Source: Mesorhizobium sp. (GTDB lineage: Bacteria; Pseudomonadota; Alphaproteobacteria; Rhizobiales; Rhizobiaceae). Taken from it: a DNA stretch of 64,000 bases. Both the position numbers and the translations under genes were made by a program. Positions 17,017-24,749 of this stretch are shown piece by piece; within the stretch, counting starts at the first letter, position 1, and every line of letters begins with the position of its first letter. The stretch lies in NCBI GenBank assembly GCA_004017275.1, contig SAKE01000008.1:80112-144111 (forward strand), given 5' to 3'. The notes under the pieces are model-generated. The model was not told the origin of the DNA. It saw only the letters and a program-made list of their open reading frames with translations, and ran no database searches.

Positions 17017-18545
17017 AGCCCGAGCTTGGCGGCGAGCCCGATGCGCTGCAGCTTGCCGGTCGCCCCCTTGGGGATCTCGTCCAGGATCAGGATCTTGCGC
17101 GGCACCTTGAAGTCGGCGAGCCGTGTCGCGGCGTGGGCGCGGATATCGCTTTCGCCGGCGCTCATGCCTTCGCGCAGCACCACGGCCGCCGCCACCTCTT
17201 CGCCGAGCTTGTCGTGCGGCATGGCGAAGGTCACCACCTGCGCCACCGCCGGGTGGTCCATCAACACGTCATCGACCTCTAGCGGCGAAATCTTCTCGCC
17301 GCCGCGGTTGATGATCTCCTTCAGCCTTCCGGTGACCCTCAGATATCCGTCCCCGTCGAGCACGCCCTGGTCGCCCGTGTGGAACCAGCCATGCGCGAAG
17401 GCCGTCGCATTGGCGTCCGGGTTCTTCTCGTAGCCCGGCGTGACATTTGGGCCGCGAATGACGATTTCGCCGATCTCGCCGGCCTGCATCAGCCGGCCGT
17501 CCAGCGCCATGACTGCCACTTCGGGTCCGCCGGCGGCGCCGACGCTGCCCGGCTTGCGCTGGCCCGGCGGCAGCCGGTTCGATGCCATCTGGTGCGCCGC
17601 CTCGGTCATGCCATAGGCTTCGATGACCGGGCAACCGAAGGTTGCCTCCAGTTCCGCCATCACCTGCGCCGGCAGCGACGCCGAGGACGAGCGGATGAAG
17701 CGCAGCGCTGCCGCCGCCAGCACTTCCGGATTGCGCGCCGCGCGCGGCAGGATCGCCTGGTGCATGGTCGGCACCGCCGTGTACCAGCTCGGCCTGGCGT
17801 CGCTCAGCCACTGGAAGAAGCGCAGCGCGTTGAAGCCCGGCGTGCAGTAGATGCTGCCGCCGGCGGCGAGCGACGACAGCACCGCCGCGATCAGCCCATG
17901 AATGTGAAACAGCGGCATGATGTTGAGGCAGCGGTCGTCGGCCGTCAGGCTAAGCGTCGCACCGATATGGCGGGCGGAGGCCGCGACATTGGCGTGGCTG
18001 AGCGGCACCAGCTTGGGGCGCGACGTGGTGCCAGACGTGTGCAGCAAAAGCGCGATATCGTCATCACGCGCCATGTCGGGCGCCGCCTGCGGCCCCACCG
18101 CCGGCCCTTCGATGACGAAACTGCCGGCAGGTGCGCCCGCCGGCACGACCAGCCGCAGCACGGCGATGCCGAGACGCTCGGCCACCGTCACCGCCGGACC
18201 GCTGTCGTCAGCGGAAACAAGTATCGCCTTGGCGCCGATATCGGTCAGGTAGAAATCAAGCTCGTCGGCTCGGTAGGCCGGATTGAGCGGCGCCGTCGAG
18301 GCGCTTGTCGCCACCGCGACGAAGCTTGTCGCCATCTCCGGACCGTTGGGCAGCACGATCGCCACCCGGTCGCCCCGGCCGATGCCGCGCGCATGCAGCG
18401 CCGCCGCCGTGGCGTCGATCAGATGGCGCAGTCCGCCATGGGTGAGGGTGGGCCGGTCGGGCGCCAGGATCGCCGGCGCGTCATCGGCGCCGGCGGCGAA
18501 CGGGCTTGAAAGCCCTTGCGAATTTGCGTTGCTGGTCATGGTCAC
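17013..18545 (-). CDS. Acyl-CoA synthetase, oxalyl-CoA synthetase (AAE3/Pcs60)-like
   Basis: 510 residues of the adenylate-forming superfamily. Motifs in order: the phosphate loop LLLHTSGTTSRPKLVPLSHA near residue 172, MPLFHIHGLIAAVLSS, FIRSSSASLPAQV, EAYGMTEAAHQMASN near 318, GWFHTGDQG, GRLKEIINRGGEKISPLEVD and the C-terminal catalytic lysine in PKGATGKLQR. The TSGTTSRPK, MPLFHxHGL and TEAxHQMxSNxLPPGxRKPG strings are those of the plant/yeast AAE3-Pcs60 oxalyl-CoA synthetases, so a small dicarboxylate such as oxalate is the likely substrate. It would form an acyl-AMP, then the CoA thioester. No oxalyl-CoA decarboxylase is nearby, which leaves the assignment open. It is co-transcribed with the flanking genes. 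Confidence 0.88.
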   Translation of the reverse strand: MTMTSNANSQGLSSPFAAGADDAPAILAPDRPTLTHGGLRHLIDATAAALHARGIGRGDRVAIVLPNGPEMATSFVAVATSASTAPLNPAYRADELDFYLTDIGAKAILVSADDSGPAVTVAERLGIAVLRLVVPAGAPAGSFVIEGPAVGPQAAPDMARDDDIALLLHTSGTTSRPKLVPLSHANVAASARHIGATLSLTADDRCLNIMPLFHIHGLIAAVLSSLAAGGSIYCTPGFNALRFFQWLSDARPSWYTAVPTMHQAILPRAARNPEVLAAAALRFIRSSSASLPAQVMAELEATFGCPVIEAYGMTEAAHQMASNRLPPGQRKPGSVGAAGGPEVAVMALDGRLMQAGEIGEIVIRGPNVTPGYEKNPDANATAFAHGWFHTGDQGVLDGDGYLRVTGRLKEIINRGGEKISPLEVDDVLMDHPAVAQVVTFAMPHDKLGEEVAAAVVLREGMSAGESDIRAHAATRLADFKVPRKILILDEIPKGATGKLQRIGLAAKLGL

Positions 18546-18606
18546 CGACTATCGTTGCAATCCGTCAAAATCCAGCCGCGACACACAGATGTGATGCCGC
18601 CGGCCA

Positions 18607-20193
18607 TCAATATCCCAACGCCATCCCGTCCTTGCGCGGGTCAGACGCGCCGGTCAGCGTACCCTTTTCCCAGTCGATCAGCACCGCCTGGCCGCCGCCC
18701 AGCGGGTGATGCGGTTCGACGATGCGATGGCCGCGCTTGCGCAAGCCCTTGATCGCCTCGTCGGGAACGTTGCGCTCAGCCTCCACGACGTCATCGTTGT
18801 AAAACACACGCGGCGCATCCAGCGCCTGCTGCGGATCCATGCCGAAGTCGATCATGTTGGTCAAAAGATGCACATGGCCGAAAGGCTGGTAGCCGCCGCC
18901 CATGACGCCGAACGGCATAACCACGCGGCCATTCCGGGTCGCCATTCCGGGCATGATCGTGTGCATCGGCCGCTTGCCGGGCGCGATCGCATTGGGATGC
19001 CCGGGATCGAGCCGGAAGCTCGAGCCGCGGTTCTGCAGCACCACGCCGGTCTTAGGGCTGACCACGCCGCTGCCGAACGAATAATAGGTCGAGTTGATGA
19101 AGGAGACCGCGTTGCGGTCGCGATCGACCACTGAAATGTAGACCGTGTCGCTGCCCGGCAGGTCCAGCTTCGGCAGATGCGTCATCGCCCGCGCGGGGTC
19201 GATCTCGGCGCGCAGCCGGTCGGCATAGGCGGCAGACAAGAGCTGCTTGACCGGCACCGGGAGCTGATCCTGGTCACCCACAAAACGGTCGCGGTCCTGG
19301 TAGGCCAGCCGCCCCGCCTCGATTTCCAGATGCAGCCGCTCGGCGCCATTGGGATCGAGCCCGCCAAGCTTGAACCCGGACAGCACATTCAGCATCAGCA
19401 GCGCGGTCAGGCCCTGGTTGTTCGGCGGCATCTGGTGGATGTCGTAGCCGCCGTAAGGGGTGCTGACCGGCGCCACGCAGTCGCCCTTGGTCGCCGCGAA
19501 ATCCTCCTGGCTGTGCAGCCCGCCCAATTCCTTGAGCCGGCGCACCATATCGTCCGCAACCGTGCCTTCGTAGAATCCGGCGCGGCCGTGCTTGGCTATG
19601 ATGCGCAAGGTGGCGGCGAGCTCCGGCTGGCGGTGGACGTCGCCGGCCCTCGGCGGCTTGCCGCCGGGCAGGAAGATGCGCGCGGCATGTTCGTCCCCGG
19701 CAAGGTCGATCTCCGGGTCCGCCCAGTCGAAGGCGACGCGGTCGTGCACGACATAGCCGTTCTCGGCATATTGAATGGCCGGCGCCAGCACCTCGGCAAG
19801 GTCCTTGCTGCCATGGTCCTCAAGCAGCCGGCACCAGGCATCGATGGCGCCCGGGACCGTCACCGCGTGCGGTCCCTGTTTGGGAAGCTCGCTGAAACCC
19901 CTGTCCAGATACCAGTCCACGGTCGCGGCCGCCGGTGCGCGGCCGGAGCCGTTGAAGGCCAGCACGTCACCTTGTCCCGCCGGGCAATAGAGCACGAAAC
20001 AGTCGCCGCCGATGCCGGTCGATTGCGGCTCGACCACGGCCTGCACGGCGGCGGCGCAGACCGCCGCGTCCATGGCATTGCCGCCGCCGCGCAGCATCTC
20101 GATCGCCGCGAGCGTTGACAGCGGGTGCGACGTCGCGGCGACCGCTTCGGTGGCACGAACCGGCGAGCGGCCGGGAAACTGGAAATCACGCAT
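18607..20193 (-). CDS. Gamma-glutamyltransferase family Ntn hydrolase
   Basis: 528 residues from ATG 20193; the open frame reaches 20298, but only the shorter form begins like the family (FPGRSPVRATEAVAATSHPL). Family landmarks are GGNAMDAAVCAAAVQAVVEP, GIGGDCFVLYC, MPPNNQGLTALLMLN, the autoprocessing site GSDTVYISVVDRD with the N-terminal nucleophile Thr of the small subunit near residue 353, and PGKRPMHTIMPG. The Thr-Val-Tyr replaces the usual Thr-Thr-His of glutathione-cleaving enzymes, and no signal peptide is present. It therefore resembles cytosolic GGT-like acylases next to amino-acid transporters. It would hydrolyse a gamma-glutamyl or related amide imported by the upstream ABC system. 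Confidence 0.88.
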   Translation of the reverse strand: MRDFQFPGRSPVRATEAVAATSHPLSTLAAIEMLRGGGNAMDAAVCAAAVQAVVEPQSTGIGGDCFVLYCPAGQGDVLAFNGSGRAPAAATVDWYLDRGFSELPKQGPHAVTVPGAIDAWCRLLEDHGSKDLAEVLAPAIQYAENGYVVHDRVAFDWADPEIDLAGDEHAARIFLPGGKPPRAGDVHRQPELAATLRIIAKHGRAGFYEGTVADDMVRRLKELGGLHSQEDFAATKGDCVAPVSTPYGGYDIHQMPPNNQGLTALLMLNVLSGFKLGGLDPNGAERLHLEIEAGRLAYQDRDRFVGDQDQLPVPVKQLLSAAYADRLRAEIDPARAMTHLPKLDLPGSDTVYISVVDRDRNAVSFINSTYYSFGSGVVSPKTGVVLQNRGSSFRLDPGHPNAIAPGKRPMHTIMPGMATRNGRVVMPFGVMGGGYQPFGHVHLLTNMIDFGMDPQQALDAPRVFYNDDVVEAERNVPDEAIKGLRKRGHRIVEPHHPLGGGQAVLIDWEKGTLTGASDPRKDGMALGY

Positions 20194-20325
20194 TCTGTTT
20201 TTCAATCCCTTGGTCTGATGGATGCGACGTGTCCGCCGTCGCGTGACACAACACGGCAGCGGATCGTTTCGGCTTGTCGGCGCAGCCCATGTCGCCAATT
20301 CCCCTGATTATGCTCCGGTCATGTT

Positions 20326-21018
20326 TCATGCGCGGACCCGATAGGGCGTCAGCCAGGTCTCCAGGGCATTCAGGGCCGAGATGATCGCGAAATTGATGGT
20401 GAGGTAAATCGCACCCGCAGCCACGAAAACTTCGACAGCGCGATAGGTCTGAGAAATCAACCCCTGGGCGATGCCTGTCACTTCCATCAGGGTGACGATC
20501 GATGCGAGCGACGTACCCTTCACCATGAGGACGATCTCGTTGCTGTAGCTTGGAATGGCTTGGCGCAGCGCCAAAGGCAGAACGACGAGGCGCAGGGTCT
20601 GGATTCGTGTCATCCCGAAGGCGGAAGCGGCCTCGACAAGGCCGCGCGGCACGCCTTGTATTGCGCCCCGCAGGATCTCGCTGCCATACGCAGCAGTATT
20701 GAGACTGAGTGCGATGATGGCGCACCAATAGGGCTCGCGAAACACCCACCAGAGCCCAACGGCCTGAAGCGTGGGACGGAATTGGCCGAGGCCGTAATAG
20801 ATGAGGAATATCTGGACGAGCAATGGTGTGCCGCGAAAGACGGCGACGAAGGCGCGTATGGGCCACACCAGCATCCGATGGTTTCCCTGCTGCGCCAGAG
20901 CGAGCAGCAGGGCCAAGGCAAAGCCTATTGCTATCGACAACCCCGCAAGCTGCAAGGTCAGGGGCAAGCCGGAGAGAAGGGTTGGAATGATCTCAACAAA
21001 GAAATGCAGGTCGATCAT
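20326..21018 (-). CDS. Polar amino-acid ABC transporter permease (HisM/GlnP type)
   Basis: 230 residues from ATG 21018, chosen because it overlaps the stop of the preceding permease (ATGA). Five membrane segments are visible. The EAA loop that contacts the ATPase is GLVEAASAFGMTRIQTLRLV near residue 125. The start FFVEIIPTLLSGLPLTLQL is the standard permease opening. It forms the inner-membrane channel together with the 21015-21728 permease. The operon encodes no ATP-binding subunit in this window, so an ATPase must be supplied from elsewhere. Confidence 0.93.
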   Translation of the reverse strand: MIDLHFFVEIIPTLLSGLPLTLQLAGLSIAIGFALALLLALAQQGNHRMLVWPIRAFVAVFRGTPLLVQIFLIYYGLGQFRPTLQAVGLWWVFREPYWCAIIALSLNTAAYGSEILRGAIQGVPRGLVEAASAFGMTRIQTLRLVVLPLALRQAIPSYSNEIVLMVKGTSLASIVTLMEVTGIAQGLISQTYRAVEVFVAAGAIYLTINFAIISALNALETWLTPYRVRA

Positions 21019-21728
21019 GCGTGGACCATGCCTCGCCACGCTCGTGCCTCGCCGTAGCGGAAGACCGAGCCGGTCACCGCGGCGATGAGGAAATACAGCG
21101 CCGCGGCGGCTAGGTAGAAGACGAAGGGCTCCCTCATCGATCCTGCGCCGATCTGAGATTGCCGCATCAATTCCACGAGACCGATCACGGAAATCAGGGC
21201 CGAATCCTTGAGCACGAGTTGCCAGACATTGCCGAGGCCCGGCAGGGCGTGCCGCATCAATTGTGGTATGATGACGAGGCGTAGCGATTGGAACCGGGAC
21301 AGGCCCAAAGCCTTGGAAGCCTCGAACTGGCCGGGATCGACGGCGAGATACGCTCCGCGATAGACCTCGGCTTGATATGCGCCCGAAATAATGCCGATTG
21401 CCAGGACGCCGGTTGCAAATGTCGGGAGCCCGACGAAGCCGGCGCTGCCGAAGAATTTTCCGATCTCAGTCAAGGCGATGCTGCCGCCATAGTAAAGCAG
21501 GTAGATCGTCAACAGATCGGGCACACCCCTGAACACCGTGCCGTAGCCCTTGGCTAACCGCGACGGAACAACTCTCGTGGAAAGCCGACCACTCGCAGCC
21601 ACCGCGCCGAAGAGGGCGCCGAGCAGGAAGCCGAGGACGGACAGCGCAAACGTAACGCCTGCTGCCAAGAGCAGCGCGCCGCCCCAGCCGCCCTTGCCCA
21701 GGGACAGGATATGGAGTGCATCGGTCAT
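21015..21728 (-). CDS. Polar amino-acid ABC transporter permease (HisQ type)
   Basis: 237 residues with about five membrane helices (ALLLAAGVTFALSVLGFLLG, LLTIYLLYYGG). The EAA loop FEASKALGLSRFQSLRLVII lies near residue 140. This is the HisQ/ArtQ/OccQ half of a polar amino-acid ABC channel; the RGVPDLLTIYLLYYGG signature is typical. It is the first permease after the binding protein and is coupled by overlap to the second permease. Confidence 0.93.
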   Translation of the reverse strand: MTDALHILSLGKGGWGGALLLAAGVTFALSVLGFLLGALFGAVAASGRLSTRVVPSRLAKGYGTVFRGVPDLLTIYLLYYGGSIALTEIGKFFGSAGFVGLPTFATGVLAIGIISGAYQAEVYRGAYLAVDPGQFEASKALGLSRFQSLRLVIIPQLMRHALPGLGNVWQLVLKDSALISVIGLVELMRQSQIGAGSMREPFVFYLAAAALYFLIAAVTGSVFRYGEARAWRGMVHA

Positions 21729-21799
21729 GTGAAACCTGATTGATCAGGGGCGTCTGGCCGATCGGTCGACGCCGACCGGCCGAACAAGTCCCCAAATGG

Positions 21800-22651
21800 C
21801 TACTTGACCGGCGTCACGTCCGTTTTCACCCATTTTTCCGAGATGCTCTTGATGGTGCCGTCGGCGATCGCGGCGCTGATCGCGTCGTTAAGCATCTGCT
21901 TGAGCTTGGTGTCTTCCTTCCTCAGGCCCGCACCGGTTCCGGCGCCGAACAGACCGCCGACAAAGCCAGGCCCCGCTACCGTGAAGCCCGCGAATTCGGG
22001 TTTTGCGAGCGTCGCGGCGAGCGCCGTCTTCTGAGCGAATATCGCGTCGATGCGGCCTGCGGCCAGATCGAGATCGTGCTGCTCGGTCGTCTTGTACTCG
22101 CGGATCTCCACCGTGTCCCCGAAGTATTTCTTGACGAATTCGAGCATCGCCGTTGCCGCCTGGACGCCGACCACCTTGCCTTTCAGCAAGGGCTTCAACT
22201 TATCGATCGCAGCCTTGGAGGCAGCCTCATCGTCCAGTTTGAATTTCTCGGTCGAAGCGCCGAGCTTCCCCAGGTCGCTATCCTTGGCGGCTGCGAAACC
22301 ACCCGGGTCGATCGCATAAGGCTGGGTGAAGTCGATGGTCTCGAGGCGCTTCGGCGTGATGAACATGCCGGCCATGATCACATCGAACTTGCCGACCTTC
22401 AGCGCAGGAATAAGACCGTCCCAATCCTGGGCGATGATGGTGCATTTGACCTTCATCCGCTCGCAAAGATTGTTGGCGAGATCGATCTCCAGTCCGTCGA
22501 GCTCGCCGTCGGCGTTGGTGAAGTTCCATGGAGCGTAGGCGCCCTCCGTGGCGATGGTGATGGCCTTCGGCGCGTCCTCGGCCAAAGCGGTGTGCATGAA
22601 GCCGAACATGCTGAGTGCGGCCGCAACTGCGGCCAAACGATTGAATTTCAT
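21800..22651 (-). CDS. Periplasmic amino-acid/opine-type binding protein of ABC transporter
   Basis: 283 residues from ATG 22651, with AGGGGA about 6 nt upstream. A Sec signal peptide (MKFNRLAAVAAALSMFGFM, cleavage after ALA) precedes a type-II binding fold: IATEGAYAPWNFTNADGELD, GLEIDLANNLCERM, WDGLIPALKVGKFDVIMAGM and ITPKRLETIDFTQPY. These are the landmarks of the lysine/arginine/ornithine, octopine and nopaline binding proteins. The ligand is probably a polar amino acid or amino-acid conjugate. The two permeases follow within 72 nt. The GntR regulator lies immediately upstream. Confidence 0.93.
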   Translation of the reverse strand: MKFNRLAAVAAALSMFGFMHTALAEDAPKAITIATEGAYAPWNFTNADGELDGLEIDLANNLCERMKVKCTIIAQDWDGLIPALKVGKFDVIMAGMFITPKRLETIDFTQPYAIDPGGFAAAKDSDLGKLGASTEKFKLDDEAASKAAIDKLKPLLKGKVVGVQAATAMLEFVKKYFGDTVEIREYKTTEQHDLDLAAGRIDAIFAQKTALAATLAKPEFAGFTVAGPGFVGGLFGAGTGAGLRKEDTKLKQMLNDAISAAIADGTIKSISEKWVKTDVTPVK

Positions 22652-22742
22652 TTGGTTCCCCTTTTTTTGGTAGGCTGATTGAACGGTTCCCGCGCCCGGC
22701 CGCATTGCCGGTTCGAGGCCATTACTGCCCGGCCGGCTTTCG

Positions 22743-23405
22743 TCACCGGCCGGGACTCACGAACTCGGCCAGCAGCGGTGCCGTGCCGAGAATATGTTCC
22801 TGCATCACCTGTTCCGCGTGATGTCCGTCGCCCGAGCGCAAGGCAGCGATCACGGCGGCATGCTCCTCGCGCGCAGAATGCGGTTTGTCACAATCGTCGA
22901 ACCAGATGCGCATGTAGGGCTCTATGACCACATGCAGCGCCGATATCTGGTGGATCAGCTTGGGTCTCTGGCTCAACGCACAGATGCGGCCATGGAATTC
23001 CTGGTGGCGGACAACCCAGTCGCTGCCGCCGCTCTGGCCTGCGCGCTCCATGCGTTCGAGCAGGCGGTCGAATTCCTCGAACTCCTCTTCGTCGATCCGG
23101 GGCATCGCCAGCCTGACGGCCAACCCCTCCAGAACCGAGCGAATTTCGAAAATCTCATAAAGCTCATCGACAGTCAGGCCCGCGACCACGCATCCCCGAT
23201 TGGGACGAAGGACCACCAGCCCGTCGGAGGCCAGGCGCCGAAAGGCTTCCCGGACCGGCATGCGGCTCATGCCGATCTCTGCGGCAATCTCCTCGGGAAT
23301 GAGCCGTTCGCCCGGCTTGTAACGGCCAAAGCGAAGGGCTCGTTGAACGTGCCTGTACGCCTCTTCCTCCGCGGTGGCGGACGTCTCGGGAAAACTCGCC
23401 GGCAT
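22743..23405 (-). CDS. GntR family transcriptional regulator, FadR/FCD subfamily
   Basis: 220 residues from ATG 23405; longer forms at 23441 (ATG) or 23468 (TTG) lack a better ribosome binding site. Residues ~10-75 are the winged helix: EEEAYRHVQRALRFGRYKPG, EEIAAEIGMSRMPVREAFRR and LASDGLVVLRPNRGCVVAG. The FCD effector domain follows (IFEIRSVLEGLAVRLA, VVRHQEFHGRICALS, EEHAAVIAALRSGD), whose conserved Asp/His residues bind a metal and a carboxylate ligand. It probably represses the downstream transport/ligase operon until the substrate is present. A GTATC direct repeat (23427-23439) lies just upstream. Confidence 0.92.
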   Translation of the reverse strand: MPASFPETSATAEEEAYRHVQRALRFGRYKPGERLIPEEIAAEIGMSRMPVREAFRRLASDGLVVLRPNRGCVVAGLTVDELYEIFEIRSVLEGLAVRLAMPRIDEEEFEEFDRLLERMERAGQSGGSDWVVRHQEFHGRICALSQRPKLIHQISALHVVIEPYMRIWFDDCDKPHSAREEHAAVIAALRSGDGHHAEQVMQEHILGTAPLLAEFVSPGR

Positions 23406-23426
23406 GGGACCCCAAAAAGTATTTTT

Positions 23427-23530
23427 GTATCCACGTATCATCAAATCCGCATTTTGATGGATCGTCAATCCCCGCTGATGCCTTTAGGGCCGCGCACTAC
23501 CGGGCGTCGTAGGGGGCCAGTGGCCCTACG
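23427..23530. promoter_or_regulatory. Candidate operators in the GntR-LysR divergent region
   Basis: Two motifs stand out. GTATC-CAC-GTATC at 23427-23439 is a pair of direct repeats 22 nt upstream of the GntR start. At 23508-23530 CGTAGGG and CCCTACG flank GGCCAGTGG, forming an inverted repeat with arms of about ten pairs allowing a two-base bulge. Both lie between oppositely transcribed regulators, where auto-regulatory sites are expected. Their function is inference. Confidence 0.4.
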
Positions 23531-23737
23531 CCTTCACAATCCGGCTGACGCCGAGCACTTCGAAATTCGTGCGGATGATCGCCTGCATTTGGCGGTCTGG
23601 TCCGGACATGCGGAGGAACCCGGGCCAGGTCTCGATCGGTCGTTCCCGGCTCCCGGAACAGGGTTTGTTCCCGATATGGGCAGGCACAATATGGTGGGCT
23701 GAATTGCCTTCCCCAGGGATTGGTGCAATCTGCCGTC

Positions 23738-24637
23738 ATGAAGATATCGGGCTCCGATCTCCATCTTTTTCGTGTCTTTGAAAGCGTGGCCCGCAATGGC
23801 GGAATGTCCGCAGCGCAGATGGAGCTGTCGCTTAGCCAACCGACGGTCTCCAATCATCTGACCGCTCTCGAACAGCGCCTTGGCGTCAAATTGTGTGAAA
23901 GAGGGCGCCGTGGATTCGCGCTGACGGAAGAAGGGCGCAGGGTTTACCAGATCAGTATGGAAATCACCGGGATGCTGGACGCCAACTCGGCCCGGCTTTC
24001 CTGCCTCAGAAGCGTTCTGGCGGGAAAGGTCGAGGTTGGTATCGTCGACTGCATGGCGACCGACCCAAGTTTCAGAATTGCCGAGGCGATTGCCGAGCTC
24101 TCCAAAGCCGCACCGGAAATCGAGTTGAACCTCAAGATCATGCGGCCCAATGATATCACCAAGGCAGTAGCCGAGGGCGATATAGACATTGGAATTGGTG
24201 GATCCGACATAAAGGTCGCGAGCGTTCAATACCAGATCATCTACCAGGAGGAGCATGCGGTGTTCTGCGGATCGGCGCACCCTTTGTTTCGCCTGAAAGA
24301 CGAGGCGATCACGAATGCGGAATGCTACGGCCATCCCTGGGTGCACAGGGGCTACTGGTCTGGGCTCCGGCGACATGGCTTCGACGGCTCGGCGGCAAAC
24401 CGGCTAACCCTCGATATAGAGGCGCAGCTGTTGATGGTTCTCTCGGGCACCTATCTAGGGGTCCTGCCTGTCCATTATGCCGGCCTGTTCGAACGCCAGG
24501 GGCGTCTGCGCCGGCTCCCCATGACCGATGAAGTCTATTTCGCCGATATTGAGGTCGCCACGCGCGCCAGCGAACAGGCTGCCAACATCGGCTACGTCCG
24601 CGATGCCATTATCAAGGCGCACTCCATGCATTTGTGA
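23738..24637 (+). CDS. LysR family transcriptional regulator
   Basis: 299 residues from ATG 23738. A GTG at 23723 with AGGG a few bases upstream is a serious alternative start. The N-terminal helix-turn-helix reads DLHLFRVFESVARNGGMSAA, LSLSQPTVSNHLTALEQRLG and CERGRRGFALTEEG. A periplasmic-binding-like effector domain follows (KVEVGIVDCMATDPSFRIAE, DIGIGGSDIKV, VFCGSAHPLF). It is divergent from the GntR gene and 112 nt upstream of the kinase-aminotransferase fusion, so it probably controls the plus-strand arm of the locus. The ligand is not readable. Confidence 0.93.
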   Translation: MKISGSDLHLFRVFESVARNGGMSAAQMELSLSQPTVSNHLTALEQRLGVKLCERGRRGFALTEEGRRVYQISMEITGMLDANSARLSCLRSVLAGKVEVGIVDCMATDPSFRIAEAIAELSKAAPEIELNLKIMRPNDITKAVAEGDIDIGIGGSDIKVASVQYQIIYQEEHAVFCGSAHPLFRLKDEAITNAECYGHPWVHRGYWSGLRRHGFDGSAANRLTLDIEAQLLMVLSGTYLGVLPVHYAGLFERQGRLRRLPMTDEVYFADIEVATRASEQAANIGYVRDAIIKAHSMHL

Positions 24638-24749
24638 AAATCAATGTATGGGTTCCCGGAATGATATTCCTGCCGTGCTGGCCGAGGTCTAGGCTTTCGT
24701 AGGGCAGGCGGTTCGCAGGTTAACACCCCCAGCGGTTGTCTTGGCCGAA

